Source: Phlebotomus papatasi | Taxonomy: Eukaryota; Arthropoda; Insecta; Diptera; Psychodidae | Assembly (NCBI RefSeq): GCF_024763615.1 | Contig: NC_077222.1 | Coordinates: 38,750,001 to 38,814,000, forward strand | Reading direction: 5' to 3' | Length of the DNA stretch: 64,000 nt | Program-made: the position numbers and the translations under genes | The notes under the pieces: model-generated | What the model was told of the DNA's origin: nothing | Databases searched by the model: none | What the model saw: the letters and a program-made list of their open reading frames with translations, nothing else | Shown here: positions 1-13,482 of the stretch, piece by piece | How positions within the stretch are numbered: position 1 is the stretch's first letter | How the letters are laid out: each line of letters starts with the position of its first letter

Positions 1-2677
1 CTAATCAGGCCAAGTATTGTTCTAAACTAGTGTATTGTTGAAATATAAGATCTCTTTTGACCATTTGCCGTCTATTCCGTATGATTAGCTCAGCATACCG
101 AAAACCAGGTCGTTTATCCCAGTATTGTGCTCATTGGCCATTTTCGCCTTGAAATCCACCTTATAGAAACTTGTAATTTGATAATTTTATGTAAATCGCA
201 GCTTCTTTATTATGAATTTTCTCAAAAGCAATCAAGAAGAAAAATCTAACTTTATAACATGAAAATAGCAGTTTATTGAGGGACTTGATTTTCTTGTGAT
301 GACCCATGTTTAATTAATTTTCTTGATAAAATGGAAATCCCATAAATATACCAAATTTTAAGACAAAAACTTTACCCAAAAAAATCCAATAATGAGGTAC
401 AGATTGAGGCACTTAAAGCCTTTTAGACGAAATTTTCTCGTGGAAGAAAATCTCTCATTTTTCTCGCTACGTGCTTTCCTCCCCTAAAAAATACACAGGA
501 GGGGGTCGAAGTTTTGAGGTAAAGACATCACGTCCCAGGTTTAATCCCGCTTAACTGAGTCGTTCCCATAACCCCTTTACTCCAACAAAATATAGAAAAT
601 TATATAAATTCATACACGTCGAGCCAGTATGGAGAAAAAATGCACACGTTTCGCCTTTTATAAGTGTAAAAAGGGGAGGTTTCGTTGAAAGGAATTTTCA
701 TGCTAGTCCTCACGAGTCCTCCGAGACCCATATTCTCTTTTAATACAATATTTATAAGGATCTCTTTGACTTGTTTCAGAGGTTAACTACCCCCAAGATA
801 GTATTTTATCCACAATTACACTTGAATTGATTTCAAAGAAATCCTTTTAGAGGAATGAAATACTCCTACGCATTTTACAAAAGGAACATCAAGAGTAAAA
901 TTTACATAATTGTGGATGCTGTGGAAAGTTCCATAAATCGAGAATTTACGGTAAACCATTGGGTAGTAATTATAATTAGCGGAATTACAACAGTTTCCGT
1001 AATTTATTTCAATTTCAAATTTTGTATTTCAGCGAGTAAATAATGGTGTAGCAAGAAATTTTAATTATCTCATATGTAAATATGTTAATAATTCCCAAAA
1101 TGTTTTATGCGTGGATACACGAGCACCACGGCCATGTTTCACATGATTTCATATTAAAGTCATGCATGAGTAGAGATTTTCTAAAGCATTAAGGTTGGTT
1201 TTACATTGATGGAAACAAGAAATGTCACGGATATTAATTTTAAGGGGTATTATTCAAATATTTAAAATTTTACAGGATTTTGTTTAAGTTTAAACAAGAG
1301 CTTAACTAAATAAATTGATTCAAATCAATGTCTTAAAGACTTCTGCAAACGTTGATGTATCAAAGAAACAGAGAAAGGAACCATACGTCAATTTTTCTCA
1401 AATAATAAAATGAGTTGTGGAAGAGAAATTATGCAATAAACCGATAATCTTATCTTCCAAATGTCTATAGATAAAACTTTTCTGCTCTTATAAAAACTAT
1501 ATAACTTTCTTTAAATGTTACATTTAATCTTATTTCTATTATAATAGAAAAAACTTTGATTTTTAATTGTAAAAGGGGAAAGTAACACTAAAATCATTTT
1601 TGTCACCATTGCTATCATTGATTCAATAAAGGAATATGGGAATAATACGAAGGATATGAAGTATTCGAAGCCAGAGTGTATGTGAAGCCTGAAAGCCGTG
1701 CCCTATATTAACTGCTTAAATTCCAAGAGAGAGCAATTTTCACAATCCAATTTTTTTCAAGTTCTCCCCAATTTGGCTTCTAAACCGGTAAGAGATATTG
1801 ACTTCCGATCTTCGATGACCCTAATAATAACTAAGAACTAACTAAGAACTAGCCCTTTCAACACCTCTAAAAACATGTTGTTACACTTGTCTCAAACGTG
1901 ACCTTGCGGAATTGAAATTAAGGAGACTTCGTTCGTTTTTGGATATATTTTAGAGGTCCAGCTGAACATTTCGTTCTTCGACATCTACCACCGGAAAAAT
2001 CACCATCTTGAACTATTCAATATCAAAGTTCAAGCACCCTGGAGAGAATATTTTCCAATTGATTTGGTCAAATTTGAATTCTTTTGAAGGGTTATGACTT
2101 ATGAAATTCTAAACCCAACTACATTAGTCCCTATCGACAATGAATTGGGAAAGCAATGGTACAACGGTGGGTTTTGTGACCCACCTAAAATTCAAAGGAT
2201 AAGAACTATCGAATTCCGATCTTATATCACTCTCCTAAAATTACATTACCTCAAAACAAATTTGTAAAAAAGAATATATGTCAGAGCTCCTCCTTCTCAG
2301 CAATTCGAGCAGCTCGCGAAGCCTCGTATATTTTGCCACCCCTTTTTCTGGTACATTTCAAAGAACGTGTCAAATATATACTAATTTTATTTTTTCATTC
2401 ATGTTTATGTTTTCGGAGAAATTCAAGAAAAAATTTAAAAGGTTATTACTCTATTATTAATATCATTATTAGTTTATTTTAATTCCAAAAATAGAGTGGT
2501 CGCTCTTACAATTTTGATAAAATTAATTAATGGAATTTTATTTACCTATAACTCAAACTGTTTGGTGATGAACTAGATTTACTTGAAATGTTTTAAAACT
2601 TTTATTAACCTTTTTCATGTTCGGATTTATTTTAGTGATCTTGAAATTCCATGCAAGAATATGCAGTAATGATCGTT
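1..2677. other. AT-rich sequence, no gene seen
   Basis: This is the far 3' flank of hh. Only short open frames (up to 62 codons) without coding character are present, and no clear repeat was found. Confidence 0.5.
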
Positions 2678-2890
2678 AGGGTAAACTGTGGCACCGCCGA
2701 ACACATGGTAACATGGAACACTGCGACTTTCTAGTTAGATACTAAACTTTAAAGTACAAGACTTACATGAATTCAGAGAACCAATACGAAGGCTTGTCCA
2801 CTGACAAAATGATCGACATAGTCCAAATAGTTTAGAAATAAAAAACAGTGTTCAATGCTACCCCTTGTTTATTGGTGGCCTAATTTCTCC
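2678..2890. repeat. diverged copy of the AGGG(G)AAACTGG repeat family
   Basis: The order of words (gcaccgccgaacac, acactgcgac, acaagacttac, cttgtccactgacaaaatg, gatcgacatagtccaa, gtttagaaataaaa, gctacccc) matches the copies at 33454-33915 and 62916-63103. This copy is the most decayed. It is non-coding and probably a short non-autonomous transposon. Confidence 0.7.
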
Positions 2891-3087
2891 TGTATCTTCT
2901 TACCTTTTCTTAATTTCTAAGATTGAAATTGGATTAAATTGGAAGGTCTTTGAATTCCGGATACATTTAAACTGATACGAACAGGTTATAGGGGAACTGG
3001 GGCACTACCGAACATAGGGTAGCACTGGTAGCACCGAAGAAGAGAAAGAAGAAGAAGGAAAATTTAAAGAAAATTATTGATCCAAGT

Positions 3088-3577
3088 TTAACCCTTTAAG
3101 GATGATTGGAACACGGGTAAACCATAAAGAAAATATTTTTTCCTGAGTACATAGAGTTGTTTTTTCCTCGTGTTTGTACGTAATTGCAAAATAAAAGACT
3201 GAAGCAAGCTAGGATATTTTTTGGAAGTCTCCAACTGTTTGCTATATAGTAAATTTTTAAGTCAAAATTAATTTTATTTATTTTTTATACTTCCAATTTT
3301 TTTTAGCAAAACCGTTTTTGGAAAAGAAACTATAATACTCAAACATAATATTTTTCATTAGATTGAAAATTATCATTCATTAGTATTGTCAGAAAAATTA
3401 CTTAATTTTTTAGGCTATTTTTGTCCCTATCGTTTATAGATGCAAAAAATACACCAAATCAGACTCTGTTGGCCTTTCGAAGGCCAGATATATGACCTTT
3501 TACTGGTTTTGTTGATTGGTTTCATTTTTATTGCTGATTTTCGGTCTACGAAAACTGTCTCGTCGTTAAAAGGTTAA
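3088..3577 (+). repeat. TTAACCCTTTAA-ended MITE, copy 1
   Basis: The ends are inverted: TTAACCCTTTAAGGATGATT at the left and CGTCGTTAAAAGGTTAA at the right. The interior matches the reverse complement of 30627-31149, for example CCCTATCGTTTATAGATGC here against gcttctatgaacgataggg there. No coding capacity. Confidence 0.8.
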
Positions 3578-4028
3578 CAAAGATTTTACTGAGCCCAATC
3601 ACAAGTAGATTTTGATTCTCCAATAGTGTCTTGGATGAAAGGTAAATGGAACTCTATTTGCACAAAAAGTCGTTGATGTTCGAAGAATTCAAATTCAATT
3701 TCGAATTTTCATACTAAATTTTCGAACACGATGGGGAAAATTTATCAAATATCACACTAAAAGCTGGCAAAGGGTTACTCTGTGATTATGGAGTGATTAC
3801 ATAATAGGACAAGAACAGTAATCGTCGTTGTTCTGTTTTTTGAAAACCGTCACATTTTGACACTTGAACACTTCGAAATTCGAACAGGATGTAACTTCCG
3901 CCACCTTGCGAAAGTATTAAGAAGTAAGAAAGTCTCTTTTTTGGATCTTCAAATAGATTTTCGAATTTTTCAAGATCTACTTCTGTACGGAAAGACTGAA
4001 GAGAACACCAACAAGGTACACAATTTAA

Positions 4029-4053
4029 AAACTGCTCTCTCTTGGAGTTCGAG
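4029..4053 (+). repeat. short dispersed motif (ctgctctctcttggagttcg)
   Basis: The same roughly 25-bp word recurs at 6640-6665 and 28939-28965, each time after an AT-rich lead-in. Its origin is unknown. Confidence 0.4.
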
Positions 4054-4079
4054 CTATTATTATTAGTTAAAAAGTTCCA

Positions 4080-4590
4080 CACGGAAAAAAATATTTTGTG
4101 AAAATGTTCGTAAATGTTTGTGAATTCCTATGGAGGACTTACGAAATGCTCGTAAATCGTAGAACCCAGAAACAAGTTCGTAAAATTTTGTACTTTTATC
4201 ACAAACATTGTTTGTAAAATGATCATTTGATGAGCATTTTTTGTACTTTTACAAACATTTGTTCGTAAATGTTCGTAAACACACAAAATAAAGTTAGTAA
4301 AATTTTGTCATTTGTTCGTAAATTTTCATTTGCCTGATGAACATTTTACGAACATTTACGAACAAATGACAAAATTTTCGAACATTTTTTGTGTCTTTAC
4401 AAACATTTACGAACAAATGTTTATAGGAGTACAAAAAATGCTCATCAAGTGATTATGTTACGAACAATGTTTGTGGAAAAAGTAAAAACTTTACGAACTT
4501 GCTTGTTGGTTATACGATTTACGAGCATTTCGTAAGTCCTCCATGGGAATTCACAAACATTTACCAACATTGTTACAAAATGTTTTTTCT
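4080..4590. mobile_element. foldback MITE of about 510 bp
   Basis: The element begins CACGGAAAAAAATATTTTG and folds back on itself. Its left half (tttgtgaattcctatgg, acttacgaaatgctcgtaa) is mirrored in the right half (ttacgagcatttcgtaagt, ccatgggaattcacaaac), with the centre near 4335. Many tttacgaacattt-like units repeat inside. It has no open frame, as expected for a non-autonomous DNA transposon. Confidence 0.8.
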
Positions 4591-7126
4591 TTAAAGATAA
4601 AATTGATACAAAAAATCTCATGAAAAACGTTAAATGAGTAAAGTGTAGTATAATCAGAAGGTTGTAATTGAGCAGAGCATAGAAAATTGTTCAAAAAGGT
4701 TTCTCAAATAAATCAAATTCTCAGCCCAGTGATGAAGACCCACACCAGCAAAAAAAAATTTGGCAAAAATTCAAAGTCTTTTGATTTTGAAATCAATGAA
4801 TTCTCTGGCGAACACCGGAAGAGCTGCGAATTTAGTATCTTTTCACTCACATTAATTGGAAACAAATTTAGTCCGGGATAGTATCGGAGTTTACGGTTTC
4901 AAGCTTTTTGGTGAAGTATTTCTCACTCGGACATTTCTTTTTAATATCCAATAATGTAAAAATATGTATTATTTCCCAAGAAACATAAAAAGAATTCCTT
5001 TTAATATCGTTTTAATACTCTTTGACACAGTCCCCTATCTTTCGCATACAATTCCTTTTCCTGTCCTATATAATGTACGTGATCGGCTTGTACGGTTAAA
5101 CACACGTTCCTAAATTTCATCTGGAAATAATTCAGTGCCTTGTGGCTTTAAGGTTGACTGGTGGATAATAAAGATTGTATCAGGGACTTCTTAGCACCAT
5201 GTGTGACAAATTTTGGCATGGTGAGAAATTTCTTTTTATTATTGCAAAAGGAAGTGCAAAAATGTTATGTGATAAAAAAGCGACAGAGAATGATATTACC
5301 CGTCATACATCCAATTATATTTTTGTCTTCACATTCTGATCATTTTTTGAGCTTTCAGCATTATGTGAGGTGTGTATACCCGAAACGATGAATGTGAGAG
5401 CGAAATGTGGGGATGATAAAAAGGGAGTGCAAATTGTATATAAAAGATTGGGGAGCAGAACATTATGTTTATGGATAAAGGAGGTTATGTATTTTTTTTC
5501 TATCTTTCAACCCCAAACCGAAAAGAGGATGGCTGTCCTGGGCATCTTCTGTCGTTGGAAATTGTTTTGATGATGCCCTTTAATTGCCTTTTCATGAGAG
5601 ACATAAAAAAGCCCATGAAGAGTTTTCCCATGAGATACAAAATGACAAAAAATAGGTTCTTCATTTCTTCAATTGTAAAGAACATGTCAAAGGAAAGATT
5701 ATGTTTTTCAGTCAAAGAAAATAAGGTAAATTCCTTACCCAAATAGTGTCTCATTGTCAATTTCCTGTCTCATAGCTTTCCATTATATAAATATATTCCT
5801 AGTGGTATTCTCTCCTGGGACCATAAATACGATAAACATAAAATTCAGCGTAAAAGCAAAACTTTATTCAAGTGAAGGAAGTACAAAAAGAATTTGGCGG
5901 AATGTTAGGTTTGTTGAAATCTTTGATCAACTTGCTATAGAAAGTCTCTGTGTACTTTTATAAACACTTTCCTTAAGCACATAATCATAGCAGAGATTTT
6001 TGAACAATTAAATTTGGAGTATGACGAAGAGGAATTCTGGACATTCTTTGCTTAGGCGTCCGGAATTTTTTTTGTGGCTCAGAGAACCTTTCAAAGTCTC
6101 ATCAATGAGAAAAACACGAGAGCTTTGCTCTCTGTATAAAAATAACTTTCAACATGATGTTAGATAAATATTTGGATTGAATTAGCTTTAATGAAAAAGA
6201 TATTATGAATGACCCAGACAGATAGGAAAAATGATTGAAATAAAGAAGCAAGCAGGGATTCAACTAAAGTATCTACTTTATATTAGGTTGCGTGTTCGAA
6301 AAATGCTTCCCTGTGATAAGTTAATAAGAATCGCATAATTATATTAGGGGAAAAATTCAAGCTTCCATAGCATAAATTCTTGATTAAATAAGATAAAAAT
6401 CTCTTTAAGAGAAAGGGAGAGTTAGGCATATTAGATGTTCATTACTTGCATGCTTTAGTAAAAGAATATGGGTTAGTGTTTAATTTAGTTAATCGGGCAT
6501 TAACTTTGCTTTTACAAGCACAAGAAATTTCCTTCAATATGGACACAAATTTCCCCAGTGTGTAGAGGCCAGACCAAAGCAGAAAAATTAGGCCACGCCC
6601 AATACAATTACCTTTATTTACGGAGTGAAAATTGTGAAAACTGCCCTCTTGTGGAGTTCAAGCAGTTGAAATAGTCTTACTCATGCACTTTATAAATTTA
6701 AAAAAAAAAAACAATATATCGAAAGGTTCTGAAGTTTCTGATTTTTATGTTTAGAACCTACACCTAATTTTCAAATGGGCGTGGTTTACTTTTTTTCTAA
6801 TTCGGTATTACCTAAAACTGATTTTCTTTTTCAAAAATAATTATGGAAATTGTGTATGATTTATTTTTTTTCTGTAATAAAAGAAGATTTTTAATTAAAT
6901 TTAAAAGCGGACAGTTTTGAGAATTGATTTAAAAAGATTTCTCATTTGGTCAAAATGATCAGAAAATATCACAAAATATGGTTATTCAATATATAAAATT
7001 TAACTCATTAATTGTAAATGCTCAAGAATAGTGAAATATTCATGATAGAGGAAAAATTAAGAATGTATATAAACCAATCAACTTGACCTTTATGGTTTGA
7101 TTTAAAGAGATTTGTATCACTTTTTA
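4591..7126. other. unique AT-rich sequence, no supported gene
   Basis: Several overlapping open frames of 66-93 codons occur at 5161-5963 on both strands. They share no recognisable domain and disagree in frame, so they are read as chance. A fragment of a repeat containing gtgtagaggcc lies near 6540-6595. Confidence 0.4.
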
Positions 7127-7346
7127 TGGCGCTGGCATACCTTTTCAATTTAATGAAATTCAATCGATTGAAATTTTCCCTCTTACTCTTTCAAACTAAA
7201 ATAAGATATGTTTATCTTTTTCTGTCAATTATAAATTTCATTTGACAGTAAGACACAGCTATATCTGGATTTCAGCTTGAAAGAGTAAGAGGTAAAATTT
7301 CTATCTTTTGAATTTTTCTCAATTGAAAAGGTATGCCAACACCATT
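7127..7346. mobile_element. diverged relative of the GGCTCCGGCACACC MITE
   Basis: The ends are inverted: tggcgctggcataccttttc at the left and gaaaaggtatgccaacacca at the right. Internal ttgaaattttccctcttactc is mirrored by aagagtaagaggtaaaattt. It lies directly before a standard family member. Confidence 0.65.
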
Positions 7347-7355
7347 TGTTTTTAA

Positions 7356-7617
7356 TGGCTCCGGCACACCTTTTAGATCAGGAAAATTTCATGAAATCGA
7401 AATTCGAAACCCTTTCTTTCTCATATGTTTTGCATATGACTATCTCATTGTTTCGCATACCAAATTCGATTGAGCTAAATTAAATTTTCAGTGATGTTTA
7501 AAAGAAGAAGAAGAGTGCGAGAGAATGAAATAGACATATTCAAAACATGTGAGAAAGAAAGGGATCCGAATTTCGACTTCATGAAATTTTCCTGATCTAA
7601 AAGGTGTGCCGGAGGCA
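7356..7617. mobile_element. GGCTCCGGCACACC MITE, copy 1
   Basis: The long terminal inverted repeats start TGGCTCCGGCACACCTTTTA and end AAAAGGTGTGCCGGAGGCA. The arms continue with gatcaggaaaatttcatgaa and its complement. Related copies are at 22821-23075 and 52030-52288. No coding capacity. Confidence 0.85.
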
Positions 7618-8846
7618 TAACTGACCATTTTTAATTAATTTCCTAACGTTTGCGAATTTGTTACTGAACAAATTGCTTATTTACTGATTAAAAATTATTT
7701 TTTCCGTTTTGTACCCGTTTTGTTCTCAGCTAATTTACAATACAAAAATCTTTCAACTAATTTCCTTCATCTTATTCGCCATTTTCCTTTTATTCTGTTC
7801 ATTACTTTCGTATCATATAAAGACTTGATTCAAATTTTACAATTTACTAGAATAAATTTCATCTTTTTTTTAATGGATATTCATGCTTTTAGGGGTTACG
7901 TGGGTAAAAAGACTAAAAAAAGATAGCAGAGTTTTGCTTGAATTTTTTTCCAACATAATAAAAAATTATTTAATGGAAGCTCTTAAGCGTACAAAAAAAA
8001 ACATTTAAAAATTTTTAGAAATTCAGTCTTTGGCACCTGATTTTCAAAGACCTTTTTGAAGCTGTGAACAAGATTTCTCGGAACATGTTTATCTGAAATC
8101 CGGAAACGAATAATATATCCTGTTAGCCGATATGTTAAACCAGTTCTTAAACAAAAGATTTTAAAATGTGATTTTAATTTTTGGGAGAATTTTATGCGAA
8201 TACCCTGTTTAATGTATTTGATACTACGTTTTGTTTTGTAGAATAAATTGTGATCAAGCAAATATAAAATTCTTCATTCAAGAACTAGTTTAACTCAACA
8301 TCTAAAAAGAAGTATTTGTGTTTTTAATATCAGATAACACTACTCTGAAAAATCTTGTCCGCCGAAAAGTAAGTTTCTTTTAAAAAAAAATCCAAAAATC
8401 ACATCTCATTGAATGAATGGCTGAATTTTGAAATGAAAATTTCAGAAAATATAGCTTAAATATTGTACTTGCCTAAAAGCTTAAACTCTATAATTTTTTA
8501 TTATGCTGGAAAAGGAATTTTGAGAAAATATTCAATTGTTTTATTTTTACTGCCCAACGTAACCCTTTTTTATTTTACGAATTTTAAAATAATATATGTA
8601 GAAGAATAAATGTTACAAAATGGAATAATACGAATGTGTCCTAAAGCGGAATAGGCCTGTTTTGGAATGGGTCGGTTATAGGAACCCCTTTTTTATCATT
8701 GTGAGAATAAACCCACAATTTAAACCCGCACAGTTTCTTCTCGGCGACTTCTGGATTTGTCTATTGTTAATTGCGCTTTCTTATCGGAAATGGGGAAAAG
8801 ATTTATTGGACGACAATAGTACAACGCTTTTTATCAAAATTAAATA
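7618..8846. other. AT-rich sequence, no gene seen
   Basis: Only short frames (a 92-codon minus frame at 7983-8261 is the longest) without family likeness are present. Confidence 0.45.
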
Positions 8847-8929
8847 CTCCCTCTGTCCTAAAAAAAGTCGTATATTTTTTCATATAAAATGTACTAGCAA
8901 ACGTACGACTTTTTTCGGAACGGAGGGAG
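8847..8929. mobile_element. Stowaway-like MITE (83 bp)
   Basis: The ends are CTCCCTCTGTCCTAAAAAAA and, on the other strand, CTCCCTCCGTTCCGAAAAAA; both run on into AGTCGTA. It is flanked by TA on each side (8845-8846 and 8930-8931), the target-site duplication of Tc1/mariner-type elements. CTCCCTCCGT is the hallmark end of plant Stowaway MITEs. The 102-codon frame across it is not a gene. Confidence 0.85.
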
Positions 8930-11900
8930 TAATATTCAACAATATTGCAGGATTTGAAACGCCAAGGTGATCATAGTTCCAGGAATGGTGTGATTTAATA
9001 TTATTTATAGTTTGGGGCATATTTTTATTGTCTCAAATTTACTCCACTCAATTAAGTTTATTAATTACTTGTTTTATTTATTTTTTAATAATTTTAATAA
9101 ACTGTTAAACCACTACAAAAGCTTTTCGTGGAAAGTACAATTTTCCAATAGTATGCATGTTTAAGACAGCCCTACTTCTATCTCTTTCCAAAAGCTGGAG
9201 ATTTTTACAGAAATTTCATCAATGGTTTTATTTTTAGAATGCTCCGCTAGCCTGTTAATTACATAGAATTTCCTTTTTCTGAGTCAAAATTTTGAAGAGA
9301 CTTTTATTTGATGAAACTCCAAAGCTCCGAGGCAGGAAGATAAATTAAGTGTGAATATATGTTTTAGGGAGAATTCGAAATCCCAATTATTCAGTCATTC
9401 GATATATAGGATTCCTGACCTATGTCACTTTTCAGTAATTCCAAGAGAATTTCCACGGAATCAGCACTAACATTGTATAATCTGTTATAGCAGGGTTCTC
9501 ATGGAGGGAGCGGAAAATCATTATGAAACACAAATTTAGGGTTTGATAAGGCTCACTTCATTTGAACCCTTCCTTTATTCACCTAATTGTGGAAATGTTG
9601 AGTGTGGCATTTGAAAGTGAAGAGCGTGAGATTGTTTGGTTGACACTCATTTTGAGGGTGTTGGAAAATTCGCGGGAAAATTAATGAGTTCTCACCAATA
9701 TCATTTCTCTTTGGCATTATTGTGAAATGTTCCAGATGTTTGCTTTTTCCGCCCAGCTTGAACTTTTTAGTCTATCATCCCTTTAGCACCCTTAGCACCA
9801 AGTGAAAATTGATCAGTGAGGGGAAGGAAAAGTTTGATGTTGTCAAATACAGGAGATACCCAAACAAAGAAGATATATTTATATATGCAATATAAAGTCT
9901 GTTTGTGGCAACAAGTTTACCAATTATTTCCATAAATTATTCCAACTTCATACTCATGCTCACCTTTTGGTTTTTTTTTTTTTTTTTCAACAGAAAACTC
10001 TTTTCATTTTAATGGGGTTCTGTAATTGAAGATTTATAGAGAAAGTCTGTAGAATATTGTACTGTTTCTCAAGTAAAAAATGGAAAGAATGTATATACGA
10101 ATCACAATTTGCTGCTATATACAGTATCAATTAGTTTCTTAATTAGCAAAATTGAGTATACTAAAATGTAACGATATGAAACAGAAAATTAGTCTACTTC
10201 CTCCTGTTGCAAATTATACATCAAAATGAGATACAAAATGAAATTTATGAGTAATGAGCAACTCGTAATCATTTTAAAATTCTAAACAAATGGTAGAAAT
10301 TTCACTGATATTGTGAAAGATTTTGCAATTTCAAGCTTGTCATCGACTTTTTATTGTCAAATTGATACGTAATTTATTCAAGTATACTCTGTCCCCTTGC
10401 TTTAAATTTAGTTTTAAATATCTAAAAAGTTATATCACAATGGTCTCAATTCTGAGACCAAGATTAAGAAAATTTCAAGATTTTGGTATTCTGAAATCAA
10501 AAAATCAAGATCAAGATGTCAAATCCGTCAAATTTCTTGTTTGTCAATTTCCAGATTACAATATTTACAACTAGCTTTATATAACTATTAGGGAGTAAAA
10601 TAGTTTATTGTCTTATCACAATAATAAAAATTAAATAAAACTTTACCATAGTGAAGGCTGAAAAACATCTTACCTAGATAAAACTTAAACTTTTGCAGCT
10701 CTGATTTCATTTAAATAATTGAAATGTTGTATACAAGGCACATCTCAATTTAAATCCCAATTCCACAAGCTTGAAAATGGTTAAAACTTTGCAAACTTTT
10801 TTTAGATTCTAAAGTTGAAAGTCAAGTATTACGTTGTAAATGCCCTTTTATCTCTGAAACCAATTTCTGTGAAACCAACAGCAAACACTTTGCCTGGACA
10901 GACAATTCTGAGATAAATCTTTAAGCCTTAAATACATATTAAAATTGCTTTATAAAGACTTATTCTTGTTCTCAAATGAAAATATTTAATTTTAAAGTAA
11001 CAAATTTCAAAGGGCCCTAAAAAAGTCGGATTATTGTATTAATTTGTCTTTGTTTTTATACTTTCTCCAGTTTAACATTTTATATTTTTGAATACTGTAA
11101 ATTTTTTGATGAAATTAAGAGAATATTCTTTATTTTTTATTGTTTATTTTATTTATAATTATTAAAAAAGAAAAACAGTGTTGGAAAAAAATTGTCATTA
11201 AAAAAATCTTTTTACAGTAAAATCATTATCTTCACTTTAATAAAGGGAATTAAAATAAACTTATTTTCTTTACTATCATTATATATTCTAAATTGCTCTC
11301 CCGGAAAAAAAAAACCCTAAACTTCAAACTAATCATCGAGAATTTAGCTCTTTAGATTGGACCGTTAAGGACGTTAAGGGCCACCTCAGTCTGTCCAACA
11401 CTGAGAGTTTAGGATTAGAGATAACAGGTATTTTGCAGGAATTTTATTTACCTAATTCTTTTCCATTTAATTTGACATGCACATATTTTCGAGGATCAAC
11501 CTGAGTCTATTTGGACCTTTACTTTCGAAGAAAAATTACAAATTAATTAAATAAATCAACCAAGATGGATTGTATAATATTTGCATAATCTGCATAATAA
11601 AGAGGTTTCATTAAAAAATAAATTAATTGCATTCTCGAATTCTTGTAATATGAAAAAAGCTCAGTTGGTATTGTAAGATACGAACTTACGTGTGACAATG
11701 CCACAAAAATTTACAGAATTCCCCTATTGGGAACCTAAGCAATGGATCTACGTATTGAAGTTGTCTTGTAAACTTTCTTTTAAACTTTTAATGTGTAAAA
11801 AATTGTACAGCAATTATAGGTTTCTACATTTTTTTTTATGTTCAAAACAGGAAGAACACTTTCGATTTGTAAAAAATATCAGACAATAAATAATATTGAT

Positions 11901-12670
11901 ATATTAATTTGTCCAAAAGTATTTTGGTAAAAATAGTCAGTATGTAAACAAAACGTAAATAATAAAATGAGAAAAACAAAGTTGTGCATTTTATCAGCAA
12001 AGAAAAACCAGGAAATTTTGAATTGTATTAAAAATAGCGGTTTTGCTTAAATTAAAGGAATTTGTGATACCTTTTTAGTGGTAACCAGCTTAAGTAGAAT
12101 CTTTTACCAACCAATTCAATTTTCTTCTGACAAAATTGATTTTTGTACTCTCCAATTTTGCTAATTTACTTACCAAAAATGCTTTTCCTTTTATCAAATG
12201 ACTATCATTTTATTTTAAATTTTTAAATATTTTACTGCAATGGTAGAAGGGGTGGGTACCACAGATCGGTATATTAAGAGAATATCTTTATTTAGTTATT
12301 AAAAAAGGCTAAAAGAACTCTTTGATATTTTAATGCCAATTGGTCCAAATTGGTCTATTAGTAATCCATTTAACTATTTTCTTGCGTTTTCTTTTTTATC
12401 GTGCACTGAAATTAATAAAAAAATAAATGTAATTGGAAACATGCACCGATATGGTTTTATAAATAAAATGTGAACTGGCGCAATGCATTTTTGTAATAGT
12501 GAATTGGTAAAAAAATAGGGAATAATTTTTAAAAATTCAGTTTTATTGAAGCAATAATATGGAGAAAAACTGATCGTCCGAAGAACACTTCCCCTGTGCC
12601 CTTAGCTTGTCAAAAAATATTTTGTATTTTTTCAAGATCAAAGGTAAAAAGGCTCTACGGTACGTATTTC
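8930..12670. other. AT-rich sequence, no gene seen
   Basis: 3' flank of hh. It has a poly-T run near 9969 and a roughly 38-bp word at 11483-11520 (atattttcgaggatca...) that is shared with 56185-56220. Open frames are at most 83 codons. Confidence 0.45.
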
Positions 12671-12923
12671 CACTGAGAGAAATCCGAAAAAGTTAAAATA
12701 ACATTCCGGAAATGTTAATTTTACCCTGCAGTATTGATCCAAAATCGGTGTAAATATTACCCTTTTCAGGTGTATTAGGGGTTAAAATGAGCCTTTTTCA
12801 TGATAATTTTACCCTTAAAAAGGTGTAAAATTAACATTATAAATGTTGATATATTTTTACACCTAAAAAGTGTTAAAGTTCTGAGGATAAAAAAGTTAGT
12901 CGCACCCTCTTTTTTTCTGAGTG
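12671..12923. mobile_element. CACTGAGA MITE, copy 1
   Basis: It is 253 bp, starting CACTGAGAGAAATCCGAAAA and ending TTTTTTTCTGAGTG. The interior carries gtgtaaaattaacat and tttttacacctaaaaagtgt. Nearly identical copies lie at 33491-33745 and 54858-55110. Confidence 0.88.
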
Positions 12924-13263
12924 TCGCAACTGAATGAGATCATATTTGAGCTCGTTAGAAGAGTCTTGGAATTCTTACAAATGCAAAACAATGGAAATTG
13001 GTTATGGACCGGTAATGAACTGGTTATTTGCAAATGTTTTTGTATTTCACGTGGGATTTAAAAAGTACTTCTGAAAATTTGTAAAGAAAGTGGAACCTTT
13101 AACTTTTTAGTGGACTATACGATTGAAGTATGTTACTTAAATTTCAAGTAAGATTCATAAATATTTACAAAACACTTTGAATTTTTTTCTGTGTCGAGAG
13201 GTGATAAAAAGGGAGACAAATTTGTCTGACTACCAAATTCTTTTTCTACTATGTTTAAATAGA

Positions 13264-13302
13264 TAATAATGACAATAATAATAATAATAATAATAATAAT
13301 AG
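13264..13302. repeat. AAT trinucleotide microsatellite
   Basis: About 12 consecutive ATA/AAT units. The poly-isoleucine frames on both strands here are artefacts of it. Confidence 0.9.
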
Positions 13303-13482
13303 TGGCACAACGTTCTATAGAGAAACTAGTCCTTCCCACAAGGGGAGTTCGGGACATCCATAATTATTTTTTCTTATACAGGGATAGGATTGTCAGTCTC
13401 ATGCCCCATAGAACTAAACATACTAAAGCTCACTGGATGCAATTCGAACATCTGTAACGCCACAAAAATTCCTAGTGACCTA

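Noticed and set aside
4080..4590. CRISPR-like array because of repeated tttacgaacattt units
   Set aside because: The units are parts of a palindromic MITE, irregularly spaced, in an animal genome.
13133..13457. Poly-isoleucine proteins on both strands
   Set aside because: They are translations of the AAT microsatellite.
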